Source: Neobacillus niacini (GTDB lineage Bacteria; Bacillota; Bacilli; Bacillales; Cytobacillaceae). From it: DNA of 64,000 nt. The translations under genes were made by a program, and so were the position numbers. The notes beneath the pieces are model-generated. The model ran no database searches. It was given only the letters and a program-made list of their open reading frames with translations, and was not told the origin of the DNA. Shown in pieces: positions 8,576 through 17,489 of this stretch. Position 1 is the stretch's first letter, and every line of letters starts with the position of its first letter. The DNA lies in contig NZ_JAMBOX010000001.1 of assembly GCF_023715785.1 (NCBI RefSeq), positions 496,001 through 560,000 of the forward strand, read 5' to 3'.

Positions 8576-10705
8576 TTAGAACGATCCTCTGACACCATCG
8601 CCTTGTTTCTCTCTTAGTAATGAAAACAATTTTCTCCTCACGACATCTATATGCTTTTTCAATCGTTGACTTGCGATTGGAAGCACTTCTAGAGGTGTAA
8701 GATGCGCATATTCCACCGATATGAGATGGTCCAAAAGTTGAACTTCTTCTACAGACCAATTTTCTTGAGCTGACTTAATTTGTTTAAATTCCTCTTTATA
8801 TTGCTTTGGCGCTTTATTATACCAATAGGATTGGCAAGCAGTGGCTGAGATTCCAATTTTCTTAGAGACTTCATCCAGTGTTTCCATTAACCCCCGTCCT
8901 TCTCGCGTCCCCTCCAGTATTGATGAAATAAGGATTCTTGCCTTGTCTTCCGTCCAATGATAAGTATGTGGATCATTAGGTTTCTTCGTTTTCTTTATTT
9001 CACTTTTTTTAACCAACTGTTCCTTATTTTGCATTTTGAGCTTCTCCCGTCTAGAAGCTTCTTCCTTTATTTTGGCGACATCATGCCTGCATTTGTAGGA
9101 CCACTTCATATACCATCGGTTTTTGCACTGTTTTCCGTCCATGCCAATTTCCTTGATTCCATCGCGAAAGATTTCATCAAATTTCTTCCCTTGCATTAAC
9201 CCGTCAAGCACATGCTTTACCAAAATTTGATCCATCGTATCAGTCCAACCATTATGCTTGGAAGATTCTTTTTCTGAGACCTCTTTTTTCTTTTTATAGG
9301 AAGCCACAGCCTTTTGTTGAGACTGTAAATAGTTTTCTAAATCCTGCTTGCGGACCATCCAACTATTATTTCTTTTTTGTGCTTTTAACTCCCCAGTCCG
9401 GATCAAATGTTTGATTGTCCGAATGGTCGGAGCGATGCCCCTTCCGTTTTTGGAATGATTTTTAATAAATTCACTTACTTCTTGCAAAGTAAGCTCTTCG
9501 GCGGTTGATTTCTGTTTACTCTTTGCAGGTGTCACTTTTGGAGGTGGAGCAACAGCAGGTTTTGTCTCCAGTTCTGCCTCTTCCTGAACCTCTGTTGCCT
9601 CAAGGTAATCCAATAGATTTTGTTTCGATACGACCCAAATATCCCTGATCCGCTGCGCCTTGAGAACCCCCTGGTTGATGAGAATCTCAAGAAGTTCTAC
9701 AGAAATCTCACCATCCTTAATATCCTGAATAATCTTAACGGCATCCTCTAATTCAAATAGAGTACCTTCATCAAACTCATCAAGCAGACCTTTATTGCCT
9801 GCAGCACCTGATTCGGTCCCTCTTTGCTGCTTAGCAACTAATTGAGCAAGATCTCTTCGGAGTTTTACACTGCCCCTTAAGTGATAAATATAGGAGGATA
9901 GCAGTTTTTGTTCCATGGATGGTTCCTCGAAATGCGACCCATACCGGTGATACTGCAGCCAGTGATAAAACAGTTCGGTGGCTTCAAAAATATACAATTT
10001 GTTTAATGGACCATATGGCAGGTGGACATAAGTTTTCCATTCCTCCGCCGCTAGTATTCTATAAATGATTTGATAGGGATTGCCCTCACCTAGCTTTATG
10101 GCCATTTTTAGTTCAGGGGCAACTAGCAATGCCTTTGAATGGTCATAAGCGGGCTGCTTCTCTCCCTTTCCGTTGAGCCAATTCCGGCCGCACCAGGCAA
10201 GATAACCAGGCACCGAATCCTCCTGTTTTTTGAGAAATCGTTCATACTCCACTCTCTCCTGTGTACGCTCACGAGGAATGGGTACAATCGGATAATCCTC
10301 CACCCTCACACGAAGTAATCCTTCATTTAAGAGGATAACGAGGAGCTCCCAAGAATCGTCCTTATGCTCAGGCGTATCAGAACCCGGACCATAAAATAAC
10401 GTCTCCAGATACTCCTCCGACCAATGAAAGCACCCTTCATTGATGACTTTGGAATAAAATTGTTCCTTTTGCTCCACCTCATACTCTTTCGTCAGTCGGT
10501 ATTCTTCCGTTTGCCTAAATTCATATTCAAATTTAATCCGGGAAGCAGCATCCCCGCTCTTCACCACACAAAACGCATTGCCCTTCTGTAAATTTTGATA
10601 GATGAACGTTCCGCCCAATTGCTTAACCTTTTCACGAAATCCTTTATACTCTTTATCCGTCATATCATCTATTAAATGATAGGTACTATTTAAAGACCCT
10701 TTCAA
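8576..10705 (-). CDS. Large Myb/SANT and helix-turn-helix protein of unknown function
   Basis: About 709 residues. No ATG lies near the 5' end; TTG at 10705 sits six bases after AGGGGTG and is preferred, while the TTG at 10756 lacks a clear ribosome binding site. Residues of roughly 1-330 match nothing I recognise. Two excisionase/MerR-like winged-helix modules follow, each ending in a W-x-V/M-x-K-Q-L/D pattern (RDIWVVSKQNLLDYLEATE; NNSWMVRKQDLENYLQ), separated by an Ala/Lys/Pro-rich linker. The C-terminal third has three Myb-like repeats, beginning WTDTMDQILVKHVL, HWTEDKARILISSIL and NWSVEEVQLLDHLI. The first two resemble RsfA-type sporulation regulators. It is probably a DNA-binding protein with an unknown N-terminal domain. 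Confidence 0.75.
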   Translation of the reverse strand: MKGSLNSTYHLIDDMTDKEYKGFREKVKQLGGTFIYQNLQKGNAFCVVKSGDAASRIKFEYEFRQTEEYRLTKEYEVEQKEQFYSKVINEGCFHWSEEYLETLFYGPGSDTPEHKDDSWELLVILLNEGLLRVRVEDYPIVPIPRERTQERVEYERFLKKQEDSVPGYLAWCGRNWLNGKGEKQPAYDHSKALLVAPELKMAIKLGEGNPYQIIYRILAAEEWKTYVHLPYGPLNKLYIFEATELFYHWLQYHRYGSHFEEPSMEQKLLSSYIYHLRGSVKLRRDLAQLVAKQQRGTESGAAGNKGLLDEFDEGTLFELEDAVKIIQDIKDGEISVELLEILINQGVLKAQRIRDIWVVSKQNLLDYLEATEVQEEAELETKPAVAPPPKVTPAKSKQKSTAEELTLQEVSEFIKNHSKNGRGIAPTIRTIKHLIRTGELKAQKRNNSWMVRKQDLENYLQSQQKAVASYKKKKEVSEKESSKHNGWTDTMDQILVKHVLDGLMQGKKFDEIFRDGIKEIGMDGKQCKNRWYMKWSYKCRHDVAKIKEEASRREKLKMQNKEQLVKKSEIKKTKKPNDPHTYHWTEDKARILISSILEGTREGRGLMETLDEVSKKIGISATACQSYWYNKAPKQYKEEFKQIKSAQENWSVEEVQLLDHLISVEYAHLTPLEVLPIASQRLKKHIDVVRRKLFSLLREKQGDGVRGSF

Positions 10706-10756
10706 AAAAAACACCCCTAACACATTCAGACCGTTAAATAAAAGATTATTAGTCAA

Positions 10757-11299
10757 ATATTACTGTTCCATAAATATTTTAACTTATTATTACCTATTAT
10801 TTAATAGATTGAGTTCCAATCCTATGAACTAGGCAGCAGCGGAATTGTCTTTGATATGAAGTGTCTGGGTTATCAAATGGCGGTCATGTCGCGTTTAGAA
10901 CAAAAAGTGACAAAAACGTCTTTGGTGTTTGAAATAAGTGGAGTACTCTTTTTTTTAGTCAGATTGGGAGCCTATTAAAGAGTGCACCGGATTATATTTA
11001 ATAATATGCAGGGGGCATTCCCCCGACTCTTGTCTAAAATGATAAAGGATAATGAGACTAGCACCCTCTTAAAGTATCCAGATGCCCTCCTGCTTTTATT
11101 AACTCCAAAAAGCATGCAGTATCTGTATCACCCACTTTTAACAAGTAAGTAACCTTTTCGCTAATACTTTATGAATAGGAAATTATACCCTTCATCTCTT
11201 TTTGAGGCACGAAAAGTAAATCTCGATCCCTCCCTCTATGGAGATGGCCCGAAATGGTATAATAGTACAAAATAACCACTAAACAGTGAGGTATGATAA
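10757..11299. other. Gene-free interval
   Basis: No convincing gene is visible. A GC-rich hairpin GGGGGCATTCCCCC lies at about 11012-11025 without a T run. A short plus-strand frame at about 10835-10980 has protein-like residues but no start signal and matches nothing I know. The 3' end holds the ribosome binding site of the next gene. Confidence 0.5.
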
Positions 11300-12595
11300 A
11301 TGAAGAAGTTGCGAATTCCTAATTGGGTCGTTTTTACTATCGTTGGTTCCATCATTTCCGTTGCCATTAGTTATGAAATCTACCATTTTAAAAGCACGAC
11401 AAGTTTAGTAGAGTTTACCATCACGGTAGTGGGCCTCGTTGTTTCCTTTACAGCCTTCATTATTGCTATGAAAACCTATTTGTCCATTGATAGCGTCAAT
11501 GTGCTAACTCAAATGGAAGGGAATGTGCTAGAAAACGAAAATTATGTCACCCCGTTTACCTATTTATTAAGGCAGTATGATATGGAAGATTCAAAAAGTG
11601 CCAGTGAAAAAGTGTACGAGCAATTAACAGAGCGGTTTGGAAGAAATTCAAAAACAGCGATTGAATTTGCTGCCAATTTACAATACTTTATCGATATCAT
11701 CGTTTTCCTACCCTACCTATTTAACCAACGGGATGAAAATCGCAATGAAAATATTCAAAAAATGACCAAGCTGTTGGACTTAATTGATAAAAAAAGGGAT
11801 GCACTTCTATCGATTAGTACAGGGAATTTACTTTTAATCGAGGAAACCGTCAAACTAATTAAGTCGATTGTTGACTATCAAAAACTGGAGCTGGCTGATA
11901 CTTTCAACATCCTGGATGTACGGGGAACTTTGTTAAAAAACTCTGTTACGCAAACGGTCTATTTTAATTATTTGGGGTTATTTTACTACCAAAGAGCTAA
12001 TTCCATTCTTCGGAAAAAGTTTGGGTTGGAGCAGACCGACTTCTTTTCCATAGACGGAATTAATCAGGTAAAGCAAAAGCTTGATTTATTATCAAGCGAA
12101 GAAAAGGAATTATTTACGATGTATCTAAAGGAAGCCAAGGATTCTTTCAAAAAAGCAATGGAGCATAAGCATACTGACATGATGTGGGAAGGCTTTATCA
12201 AGTATAATGATGCCCGATCCACTTATTTATTGAAGCTTATATTAAAGAATGAAGAGATTGATTGGCTGTCGAATATGAATGAGGGCCTAATAGCCCGGAA
12301 TCGATTGACGATCCTCGCCAAGGATATCCTGGCAAAAAAGGATTCGACCTATTTGCTAGAGGCGTTCACGTTCGAAAAATGTTTGGCCGGATTGGTTAAA
12401 ATGAATCTCTTGATTGCAGAGGGCAAAGACATCACTGATAACTTTAATCAAATTAAGTACGAGGCCCCTTATTATAAAGGGATCCTGGAAGACCCTCTAT
12501 TAAAAGAACCATACTCAGGCATATTTAACAAAGTCAATTCTTATCAAGAGGCAATCATCAACCATGTGACCTCAATTACTAGAGAAACAGCCTAG
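11300..12595 (+). CDS. Unknown protein with two N-terminal membrane segments
   Basis: 431 residues. The ATG follows GTGAGG at a good distance. Two hydrophobic segments occupy about residues 7-28 and 35-57, leaving a long, charged and mostly helical cytoplasmic region of about 370 residues. No catalytic motif or known domain is visible. It stands alone between an unrelated minus-strand gene and a terminator, so context gives no function. The architecture, a two-helix anchor plus a large helical domain, is common in membrane-tethered sensors and in some defence effectors, but nothing here allows a choice. Confidence 0.7.
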   Translation: MKKLRIPNWVVFTIVGSIISVAISYEIYHFKSTTSLVEFTITVVGLVVSFTAFIIAMKTYLSIDSVNVLTQMEGNVLENENYVTPFTYLLRQYDMEDSKSASEKVYEQLTERFGRNSKTAIEFAANLQYFIDIIVFLPYLFNQRDENRNENIQKMTKLLDLIDKKRDALLSISTGNLLLIEETVKLIKSIVDYQKLELADTFNILDVRGTLLKNSVTQTVYFNYLGLFYYQRANSILRKKFGLEQTDFFSIDGINQVKQKLDLLSSEEKELFTMYLKEAKDSFKKAMEHKHTDMMWEGFIKYNDARSTYLLKLILKNEEIDWLSNMNEGLIARNRLTILAKDILAKKDSTYLLEAFTFEKCLAGLVKMNLLIAEGKDITDNFNQIKYEAPYYKGILEDPLLKEPYSGIFNKVNSYQEAIINHVTSITRETA

Positions 12596-12621
12596 TCTAA
12601 AGGCATTGACATTTTGCAAAA

Positions 12622-12660
12622 AAAAGCACAGCTAGCAAGTTTGAGCTAGCTGTGCTTTTC
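12622..12660 (+). terminator. Intrinsic terminator
   Basis: AAAAGCACAGCTAGC (12622-12636) pairs perfectly with GCTAGCTGTGCTTTT (12645-12659). Confidence 0.9.
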
Positions 12661-12758
12661 TGTGACAGACGGACTTTTGGTTTATCTCTCATGCCAGCGG
12701 AACCCTCCCCATAGTCTGTACCCTTCCCCCTTTGGTCCCGCCACCAAAATAGGCCCTC

Positions 12759-12953
12759 CTACCCTTTAAAATGCTTACATAAATCCCTATAATATTCTGT
12801 AAATAATGCTTTGCGCATGTTACTGATTCGATCAGGCAGGGCGGCACGTGTGAGAAGGAAAGCCTTTTCATAATGTTCCCCCTGTCTTTTTGTTGTTGTC
12901 CCAGTTTTCACGAATCCCCACACTCCGCTTGAACAAGCTTTATGCTTTTTCAA
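12759..12953 (-). CDS. Possible small protein, 64 residues
   Basis: A TTG start at 12953 lies five bases after AGGTGAGG, a reasonable ribosome binding site. The product is basic and mostly helical in its second half (RAALPDRISNMRKALFTEY), with Cys residues near both ends. The composition looks more protein-like than most chance frames here. I do not recognise a family. It is the only candidate gene in the 12.6-13.06 kb gap. It could equally be a chance frame. Confidence 0.35.
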   Translation of the reverse strand: MKKHKACSSGVWGFVKTGTTTKRQGEHYEKAFLLTRAALPDRISNMRKALFTEYYRDLCKHFKG

Positions 12954-13066
12954 AATACCTCACCTAGAACCTTCACCCACGGAAAATGACTGAAAGGAGG
13001 CGTAAATAACAATCCTATCTTATCGACTTCTATTGCAATGAAAAATTAAAGAAAGAGGTGGTATCC

Positions 13067-15373
13067 ATGGCAAAAAAATTGTCTAAGGCTGTCCTGTCCG
13101 TATGTCTAGCAGCAGGATTGGCCGCTCCCTTCGATTTTCAAAAAGCTAGTGCAGAGGAAACTGGAGTAAACTACAATCCTACCGTTTCCCCGATTCCGAA
13201 ATACATGAAAACAACTGCACACGGCTTCCCTTTAAATCCAAAGGCAGCCTTGGTAACTGAGAAGGACACCGACCCTTCGGCCATCGCTGAGGTCAAGGAA
13301 ACGTTAAGAAAATCCGGCGTCACCAAGATTGTCGAGAGCGACATCACGAACCCATCACTGCAGGCACCGATCATTATTTGGCTGGGCGAATTTTCCAATG
13401 AGGCAGAAATCAAAACCATCACCGAGAAAACCGGCATCAAAGACCTCACCCTAAACAATAAAGAAGGCTATCTCATCACCTCCAAGCAAGGAACCGAAGC
13501 CAAAAAGCACATTGTGATTTCCGGAAAAGATGATGCAGGCACGTATTACGGCACTCAGACCTTTCGGCAACTGATTATGGAAAGGCCTGGCACCGATTGG
13601 ATTCCGGAGGTTGAAATCAAAGACTGGCCAACGATGCCGATTAGGGGCGCAATCGAAGGCTTTTACGGCGAGCCTTGGTCACACGAGGACCGCCTCAGCC
13701 AATTGGAGTTTTACGGGGAACATAAAATGAACAGCTATATTTATGCCCCGAAGGATGACCCGTACCACCGGGACAAATGGCGCGAGCCTTATCCGCAGGG
13801 AAAAATAGCTGAGATTGCTGAGTTGGTGAAAACGGCCCATGATCATCACGTCACCTTTACGTTCGCCATATCACCGGGGAATACGATTACTTACTCCAGC
13901 GATAAGGACCTGCAGGCGTTAATCGACAAGGCCCAAGCGATGTGGGATGTCGGAGTTCGCTCCTTCGCCCTGTACCTTGATGATATCGACCCTAGTCTCC
14001 GCTCACCGGAAGACCGGGCAAAGTTTGGCAGCGATGCCAACCCGCCTGCCGCCGCCCAGGCTTACCTATTGAACCGGTTTAATGATGAATTTATTAAAAA
14101 GCATGAAGGGGCCGAGCGGTTAATTACCGTGCCGACCGATTACTACCAAGCGGGCACCACCCCTTACCGGACACGATTCTCCGCCCTTGTCCAACCCGAC
14201 ATTGTCGTGCAATGGACAGGGATTGGCGTTGTCGCACCAACGATCACAACTGAAGATGCCGACCGGATTCACGGCATTTTCAAGCATGACCTGTTAATCT
14301 GGGACAATTACCCCGTTAACGACTTTGACCGTAACCGCTTGTTCCTTGCGCCATTAACAGGAAGGGATGCCGGCCTGACACCGGAGCATGGTGTCATCGG
14401 GTTAACCGCCAATCCGATGAACGAGGCAGAGGCATCGAAGATTCCGTTATTTACAGTTGCAGACTATACCTGGAACCCAGAAGCATATAATCCAAATGAT
14501 TCTATGGTTCGAGGGTTGAAGGAATTCGCGGGTGCAGAGGCTTTTGAACCATTAAAGTCGTTTGTCGACGCGTCCTATTCCACAAGTCTCAATGGCAACA
14601 AAGAACCGTATTCGGAAAAATTAACCCCGTTGATCAAGGAGTTTTGGACAGCAGCTGACAGCAATACTGGACTGGAAGTGGCCTCCGCTACCCTTTTACA
14701 TGAATTTCAGCAGCTGAAAAACACCCCGGCTGAGCTTCAAAAGTCTATCAACAATCAGAACTTCTTGAAGGAAGTGGACGGCTATCTAAAGAAGATGGAA
14801 CGGTACGGGGCAGCAGGAGAGACGGCAGTTAATATGGTTTTGGCAGAAAAGAAAGGAGATGAAGCAGCAGCATCTGCGCTGAGAGCAAGCCTGAAAGCGA
14901 ACTTGAATGAGCTGAATCAGCTCCCGCAAAAATTAAGCCTTGGTGTTCTCGGTGCCTTCTTCGACCGGGCGCTCAACGGCATGAATTTAGCGGAAGGAAA
15001 AACTGCTACCGCTTCTTCTTCTGAGGTAGACTGGCTCACACCAGACTTGGCGGTCGACGGAAATAACAATACCCGATGGGCTTCGCTTTACACGGACAAT
15101 CAATGGCTGAGCGTCGACCTTGGGCAGAATTATACGATTAATAAAGTGGTGTTAAACTGGGAAGCGGCCTATGGAAAGCAGTATAAAATTCAAGTTTCAC
15201 AGGACGGCAGCCAATGGACCGATGTCTATACCGAGCTAAATAGCAATGGCGGTACCGACGAAATCGACTTCCCAGCTACACAAGCCCGTCACGTCCGCAT
15301 GCAAGGAATCAAACGCGCCACCAGCTGGGGCTACTCTCTGTACGAAATGAAAGTATTTAACGTGCATCAGTAA
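13067..15373 (+). CDS. Secreted GH84 beta-N-acetylglucosaminidase with CBM32 module
   Basis: About 768 residues. ATG at 13067 follows AGAGGTGG; the upstream GTG at 13058 lies inside that signal. A Sec signal peptide ends near the AxA region KASAEE. After an N-terminal hexosaminidase-associated domain (about 40-185) comes the GH84 barrel, opening RGAIEGFYGEPWSHEDR. The adjacent catalytic aspartates are in LYLDDIDPS (Asp305-Asp306). A helical region follows, then an F5/8 type C (CBM32) module from about 640 to the end, with AVDGNNNTRWAS and a YSLYEMKVF ending. The family removes GlcNAc from glycans, including hyaluronan fragments or O-GlcNAc glycoproteins. It is monocistronic and should act outside the cell. 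Confidence 0.93.
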   Translation: MAKKLSKAVLSVCLAAGLAAPFDFQKASAEETGVNYNPTVSPIPKYMKTTAHGFPLNPKAALVTEKDTDPSAIAEVKETLRKSGVTKIVESDITNPSLQAPIIIWLGEFSNEAEIKTITEKTGIKDLTLNNKEGYLITSKQGTEAKKHIVISGKDDAGTYYGTQTFRQLIMERPGTDWIPEVEIKDWPTMPIRGAIEGFYGEPWSHEDRLSQLEFYGEHKMNSYIYAPKDDPYHRDKWREPYPQGKIAEIAELVKTAHDHHVTFTFAISPGNTITYSSDKDLQALIDKAQAMWDVGVRSFALYLDDIDPSLRSPEDRAKFGSDANPPAAAQAYLLNRFNDEFIKKHEGAERLITVPTDYYQAGTTPYRTRFSALVQPDIVVQWTGIGVVAPTITTEDADRIHGIFKHDLLIWDNYPVNDFDRNRLFLAPLTGRDAGLTPEHGVIGLTANPMNEAEASKIPLFTVADYTWNPEAYNPNDSMVRGLKEFAGAEAFEPLKSFVDASYSTSLNGNKEPYSEKLTPLIKEFWTAADSNTGLEVASATLLHEFQQLKNTPAELQKSINNQNFLKEVDGYLKKMERYGAAGETAVNMVLAEKKGDEAAASALRASLKANLNELNQLPQKLSLGVLGAFFDRALNGMNLAEGKTATASSSEVDWLTPDLAVDGNNNTRWASLYTDNQWLSVDLGQNYTINKVVLNWEAAYGKQYKIQVSQDGSQWTDVYTELNSNGGTDEIDFPATQARHVRMQGIKRATSWGYSLYEMKVFNVHQ

Positions 15374-15383
15374 AAGGGAACTA

Positions 15384-15417
15384 GGGACGGTTCTTTTGCT
15401 TCCGCGAGAACCGTCCC
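15384..15417. repeat. GGGACGGTTCT palindrome after the GH84 gene
   Basis: GGGACGGTTCT (15384-15394) pairs with AGAACCGTCCC (15407-15417). There is no T run. As general knowledge, short inverted repeats of this GGGACGGTTC type recur at 3' ends in many Bacillus genomes. It may act as a weak terminator or RNA stabiliser. Confidence 0.55.
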
Positions 15418-15563
15418 CTGCTTCACCTATCACACGCTTAATAAAATTCAAAGAGATTCCGGAAGGTATAAGGATCACTGCTTTTTGCATCAAAACTTGG
15501 AATAAAGTTTTTGAAACCATTAGGTCACCACTCCTATCGGCATTGAAATCATCTATTAATGAT

Positions 15564-15595
15564 TAAAAAAGAGCCATGCTGCTTAGCAAGACTCT
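15564..15595 (-). terminator. Terminator of the sigma-54 catabolic operon
   Basis: On the minus strand an AGAGTCTTGCT...AGCATGGCTCT hairpin is followed by TTTTTT. Its stem touches the stop codon of the thioesterase gene. It closely resembles the hairpin at 5303-5333. Confidence 0.7.
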
Positions 15596-16089
15596 CATAC
15601 TTTATCTATTTTAACTTTAGCTGAGTGGGGGTCTGACCCCCGAATTGAGATTTCTCTTTTTTCTATTTCTTTACGAATAGGTTCTGGGATAATTGTGCTT
15701 TTCTTTGCGGTCTTGTCCATCATTACCAATGCTCCGCGTCCTGTGGCAACTAATCTATGCTCGCGGGAAGATTGGATGTAATATTCCAAATCCATGGACT
15801 TCTGACTAAGCTTGGCTACTCGTACCCCGACTACCAGAGTATTTGGAAAAAATGCTTCTCCATGAAAATGACACACTAGGTCCGCCGTTACGGCTCCTAT
15901 ATTTTCTTGATAGAAGCCTAGACACTCTAAGAATTCTGCCCTTGCCTGTTCAAAATACACAAAATAACTCGTATTATTAACATGACCCGACAGGTCCGTT
16001 TCACTGATTCGCACCTTTATTTCTGTTTTAAACTTAAAGAGCTTCAGCCATTCATCCAAACTGGGCTCAATATACGAGGCTCTAGCCAT
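15595..16089 (-). CDS. Acyl-CoA thioesterase, hot-dog fold (4HBT/YbgC type)
   Basis: About 164 residues. ATG at 16089 follows AGGAGGGGG; an upstream ATG at 16107 lacks a signal. The block ISETDLSGHVNNTSYFVYFE is the YbgC/FadM-type hot-dog signature, with the Asp and His-Val-Asn-Asn residues of the active site. The family hydrolyses acyl-CoA thioesters to free acid and CoA. It is the last gene of the minus-strand catabolic operon, 38 bases after the hydrolase gene, so it probably releases a product or spares CoA during breakdown of the operon's substrate. The exact acyl group is unknown. Confidence 0.88.
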   Translation of the reverse strand: MARASYIEPSLDEWLKLFKFKTEIKVRISETDLSGHVNNTSYFVYFEQARAEFLECLGFYQENIGAVTADLVCHFHGEAFFPNTLVVGVRVAKLSQKSMDLEYYIQSSREHRLVATGRGALVMMDKTAKKSTIIPEPIRKEIEKREISIRGSDPHSAKVKIDKV

Positions 16090-16127
16090 ATTCCCCCTCC
16101 TACTCAAAGAAGCGTGAATTTCTACTA

Positions 16128-17054
16128 TTAAATCGGAATTGGTGATTCCTTTAAATGCCTGGCAAACCAGTGCGCAGCTGCCCCGCTGGCTTCCGAAAAC
16201 GTCTCTCCGTTATAGACATCAAAATGGCCGCCTCGAAGCTTTACGATTGCTTTTGGTTTTTTCGCTCTTGTTTCGAAGGCTTCAATGGCCATATCCGGCG
16301 GGGTTATTTTATCATCCATGGCCACAATCATCAGCAATGGCGTTGGGGAAATCAAGTCAATTAAGCCGGCGGGATTATACTCCAGATATTTTTCCATAGA
16401 CTGCAAGGTAATTTTGTTCTCCCAATTTGGAGCTGCCGCTTCTTTCGTGCCCATAAACCATTTGTAGCATTCAGGATGCGGTTGTGCTGCTGGCGTTCCA
16501 TCATTTGAGACAACTTGAATGTATTGTTGTACACCAGTTTGATAACGGGATTCGCGGTCTTGAATTAAGTTCCCAATAAGTCCCTTCATTTTTTCCGGGC
16601 CATTTTTCCGCTCGGCACTGCGCCAGCCGTTAATGGTCGGTACTTGGGAAACAACCGCTTTCACTCTCTTATCAATGGCGGCAATATGCAGGACGTGTCC
16701 TCCACTGTAGGATGTTCCCCAAATGCCGATTTTCTCTTTATCGATTTCCTTCACCGCAGATACCCAGCTAATGGCATTTCGATAATCCTCAATTTGCTGA
16801 TGAGGGTCCAAATGCTGCCGATGATCCCCTTCACTCTCGCCAAAATTACGATAATCAAACACAAAAACTGCCAATCCTGCTTCACAAAACACTTCCGCAT
16901 AACGGTCCAAATAGGCCTCTTTTACTAAACTAAAGCCATGCGCCATAATAACCGCTGGTACTGGATGCGAGGCGGATGCATGGCTGGGAAGATAAAGCCA
17001 GCCCTTGCACAAAAAACCTTCGCTAGCGAAAGCAATATTTTTCCTTTCCTTCAT
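16128..17054 (-). CDS. Alpha/beta hydrolase, dienelactone-hydrolase/peptidase-like
   Basis: 308 residues. GGAGG lies at a good distance before the ATG. The nucleophile elbow is GTSYSGG. The acid is probably the Asp pair in IVAMDDKITP, and the base is the His in LRGGHFDVY. The oxyanion region is VIMAHGFSLVKEAYLDRYAE. No signal peptide is present, so it is cytoplasmic. Related proteins are called dienelactone hydrolases or X-Pro dipeptidyl-peptidase-like esterases. In the sigma-54 operon it could open a lactone or cleave an ester or C-C bond in the degraded compound. A gap of about 118 bases separates it from the upstream gene. Confidence 0.85.
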   Translation of the reverse strand: MKERKNIAFASEGFLCKGWLYLPSHASASHPVPAVIMAHGFSLVKEAYLDRYAEVFCEAGLAVFVFDYRNFGESEGDHRQHLDPHQQIEDYRNAISWVSAVKEIDKEKIGIWGTSYSGGHVLHIAAIDKRVKAVVSQVPTINGWRSAERKNGPEKMKGLIGNLIQDRESRYQTGVQQYIQVVSNDGTPAAQPHPECYKWFMGTKEAAAPNWENKITLQSMEKYLEYNPAGLIDLISPTPLLMIVAMDDKITPPDMAIEAFETRAKKPKAIVKLRGGHFDVYNGETFSEASGAAAHWFARHLKESPIPI

Positions 17055-17172
17055 ATCAAATCCTCCTATGTGGTGATTTCAAAGGACAAAGAGGTGGCAT
17101 CATTCCGCATAGACATTTACATGCCTTGTTTATTCTATCGATGTCAAAACCGTCCCTCTGGTCCTTCCCTGC

Positions 17173-17475
17173 CTATTTCCAACGGTTGCCGACATCAATG
17201 GCAAAGTCCTCATAGGGGCGGATGGGGAGCATTTCTTCAATTTCTATATACTCGGACAGTGGCAGTCCAGCCATGAAGGTTCGATCCAATTCGTCATGAG
17301 AGGAGGCATCATAAATGAGAACAACCTTTCTTTGTCCAGATATCTTATAAGCCCCGACGATTTTCTTTCGCTCAATCGCTTTCAAACAAAGTTTTGCTTC
17401 TGCCTCCCATTTTTCCCATAACTCATCCATGGAAAGATCTTTTTGAATCACTGTAGCCTTGATTAGAAATAACAA
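17173..17475 (-). CDS. Muconolactone delta-isomerase-like protein
   Basis: 100 residues. A TTG start follows AAGGGGGCG. The sequence has the ferredoxin-like muconolactone isomerase pattern: an N-terminal strand, a helix with the ELWEKWEAEAKLCLKAIERK stretch, then VGAYKISGQRKVVLIYD and a C-terminal LPLSEYIEIEEMLPIRPYED. True muconolactone isomerase works in the beta-ketoadipate pathway, but no catechol-cleavage genes are visible here, so this may be a relative isomerising a different intermediate. It sits 14 bases after the thiolase gene in the same operon. The family call is good; the reaction is uncertain. Confidence 0.8.
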   Translation of the reverse strand: MLFLIKATVIQKDLSMDELWEKWEAEAKLCLKAIERKKIVGAYKISGQRKVVLIYDASSHDELDRTFMAGLPLSEYIEIEEMLPIRPYEDFAIDVGNRWK

Positions 17476-17489
17476 ATAAAACGCCCCCT

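Noticed and set aside
10835..10980. Open plus-strand stretch in the gap before the two-span membrane protein gene
   Set aside because: There is no start signal, no recognisable family and no stop-to-start context that supports a gene.
15431..15520. Small minus-strand frames between the GH84 and thioesterase genes, including a natural-looking peptide ending FRNLFEFY
   Set aside because: The best peptide frame has no start codon, and the ATG frame that has an AGGAG signal runs into the GH84 coding sequence. It is not enough to call a gene.
17173..17475. Assigning a complete beta-ketoadipate pathway from the muconolactone-isomerase-like gene
   Set aside because: No catechol dioxygenase, muconate cycloisomerase or enol-lactonase gene accompanies it.
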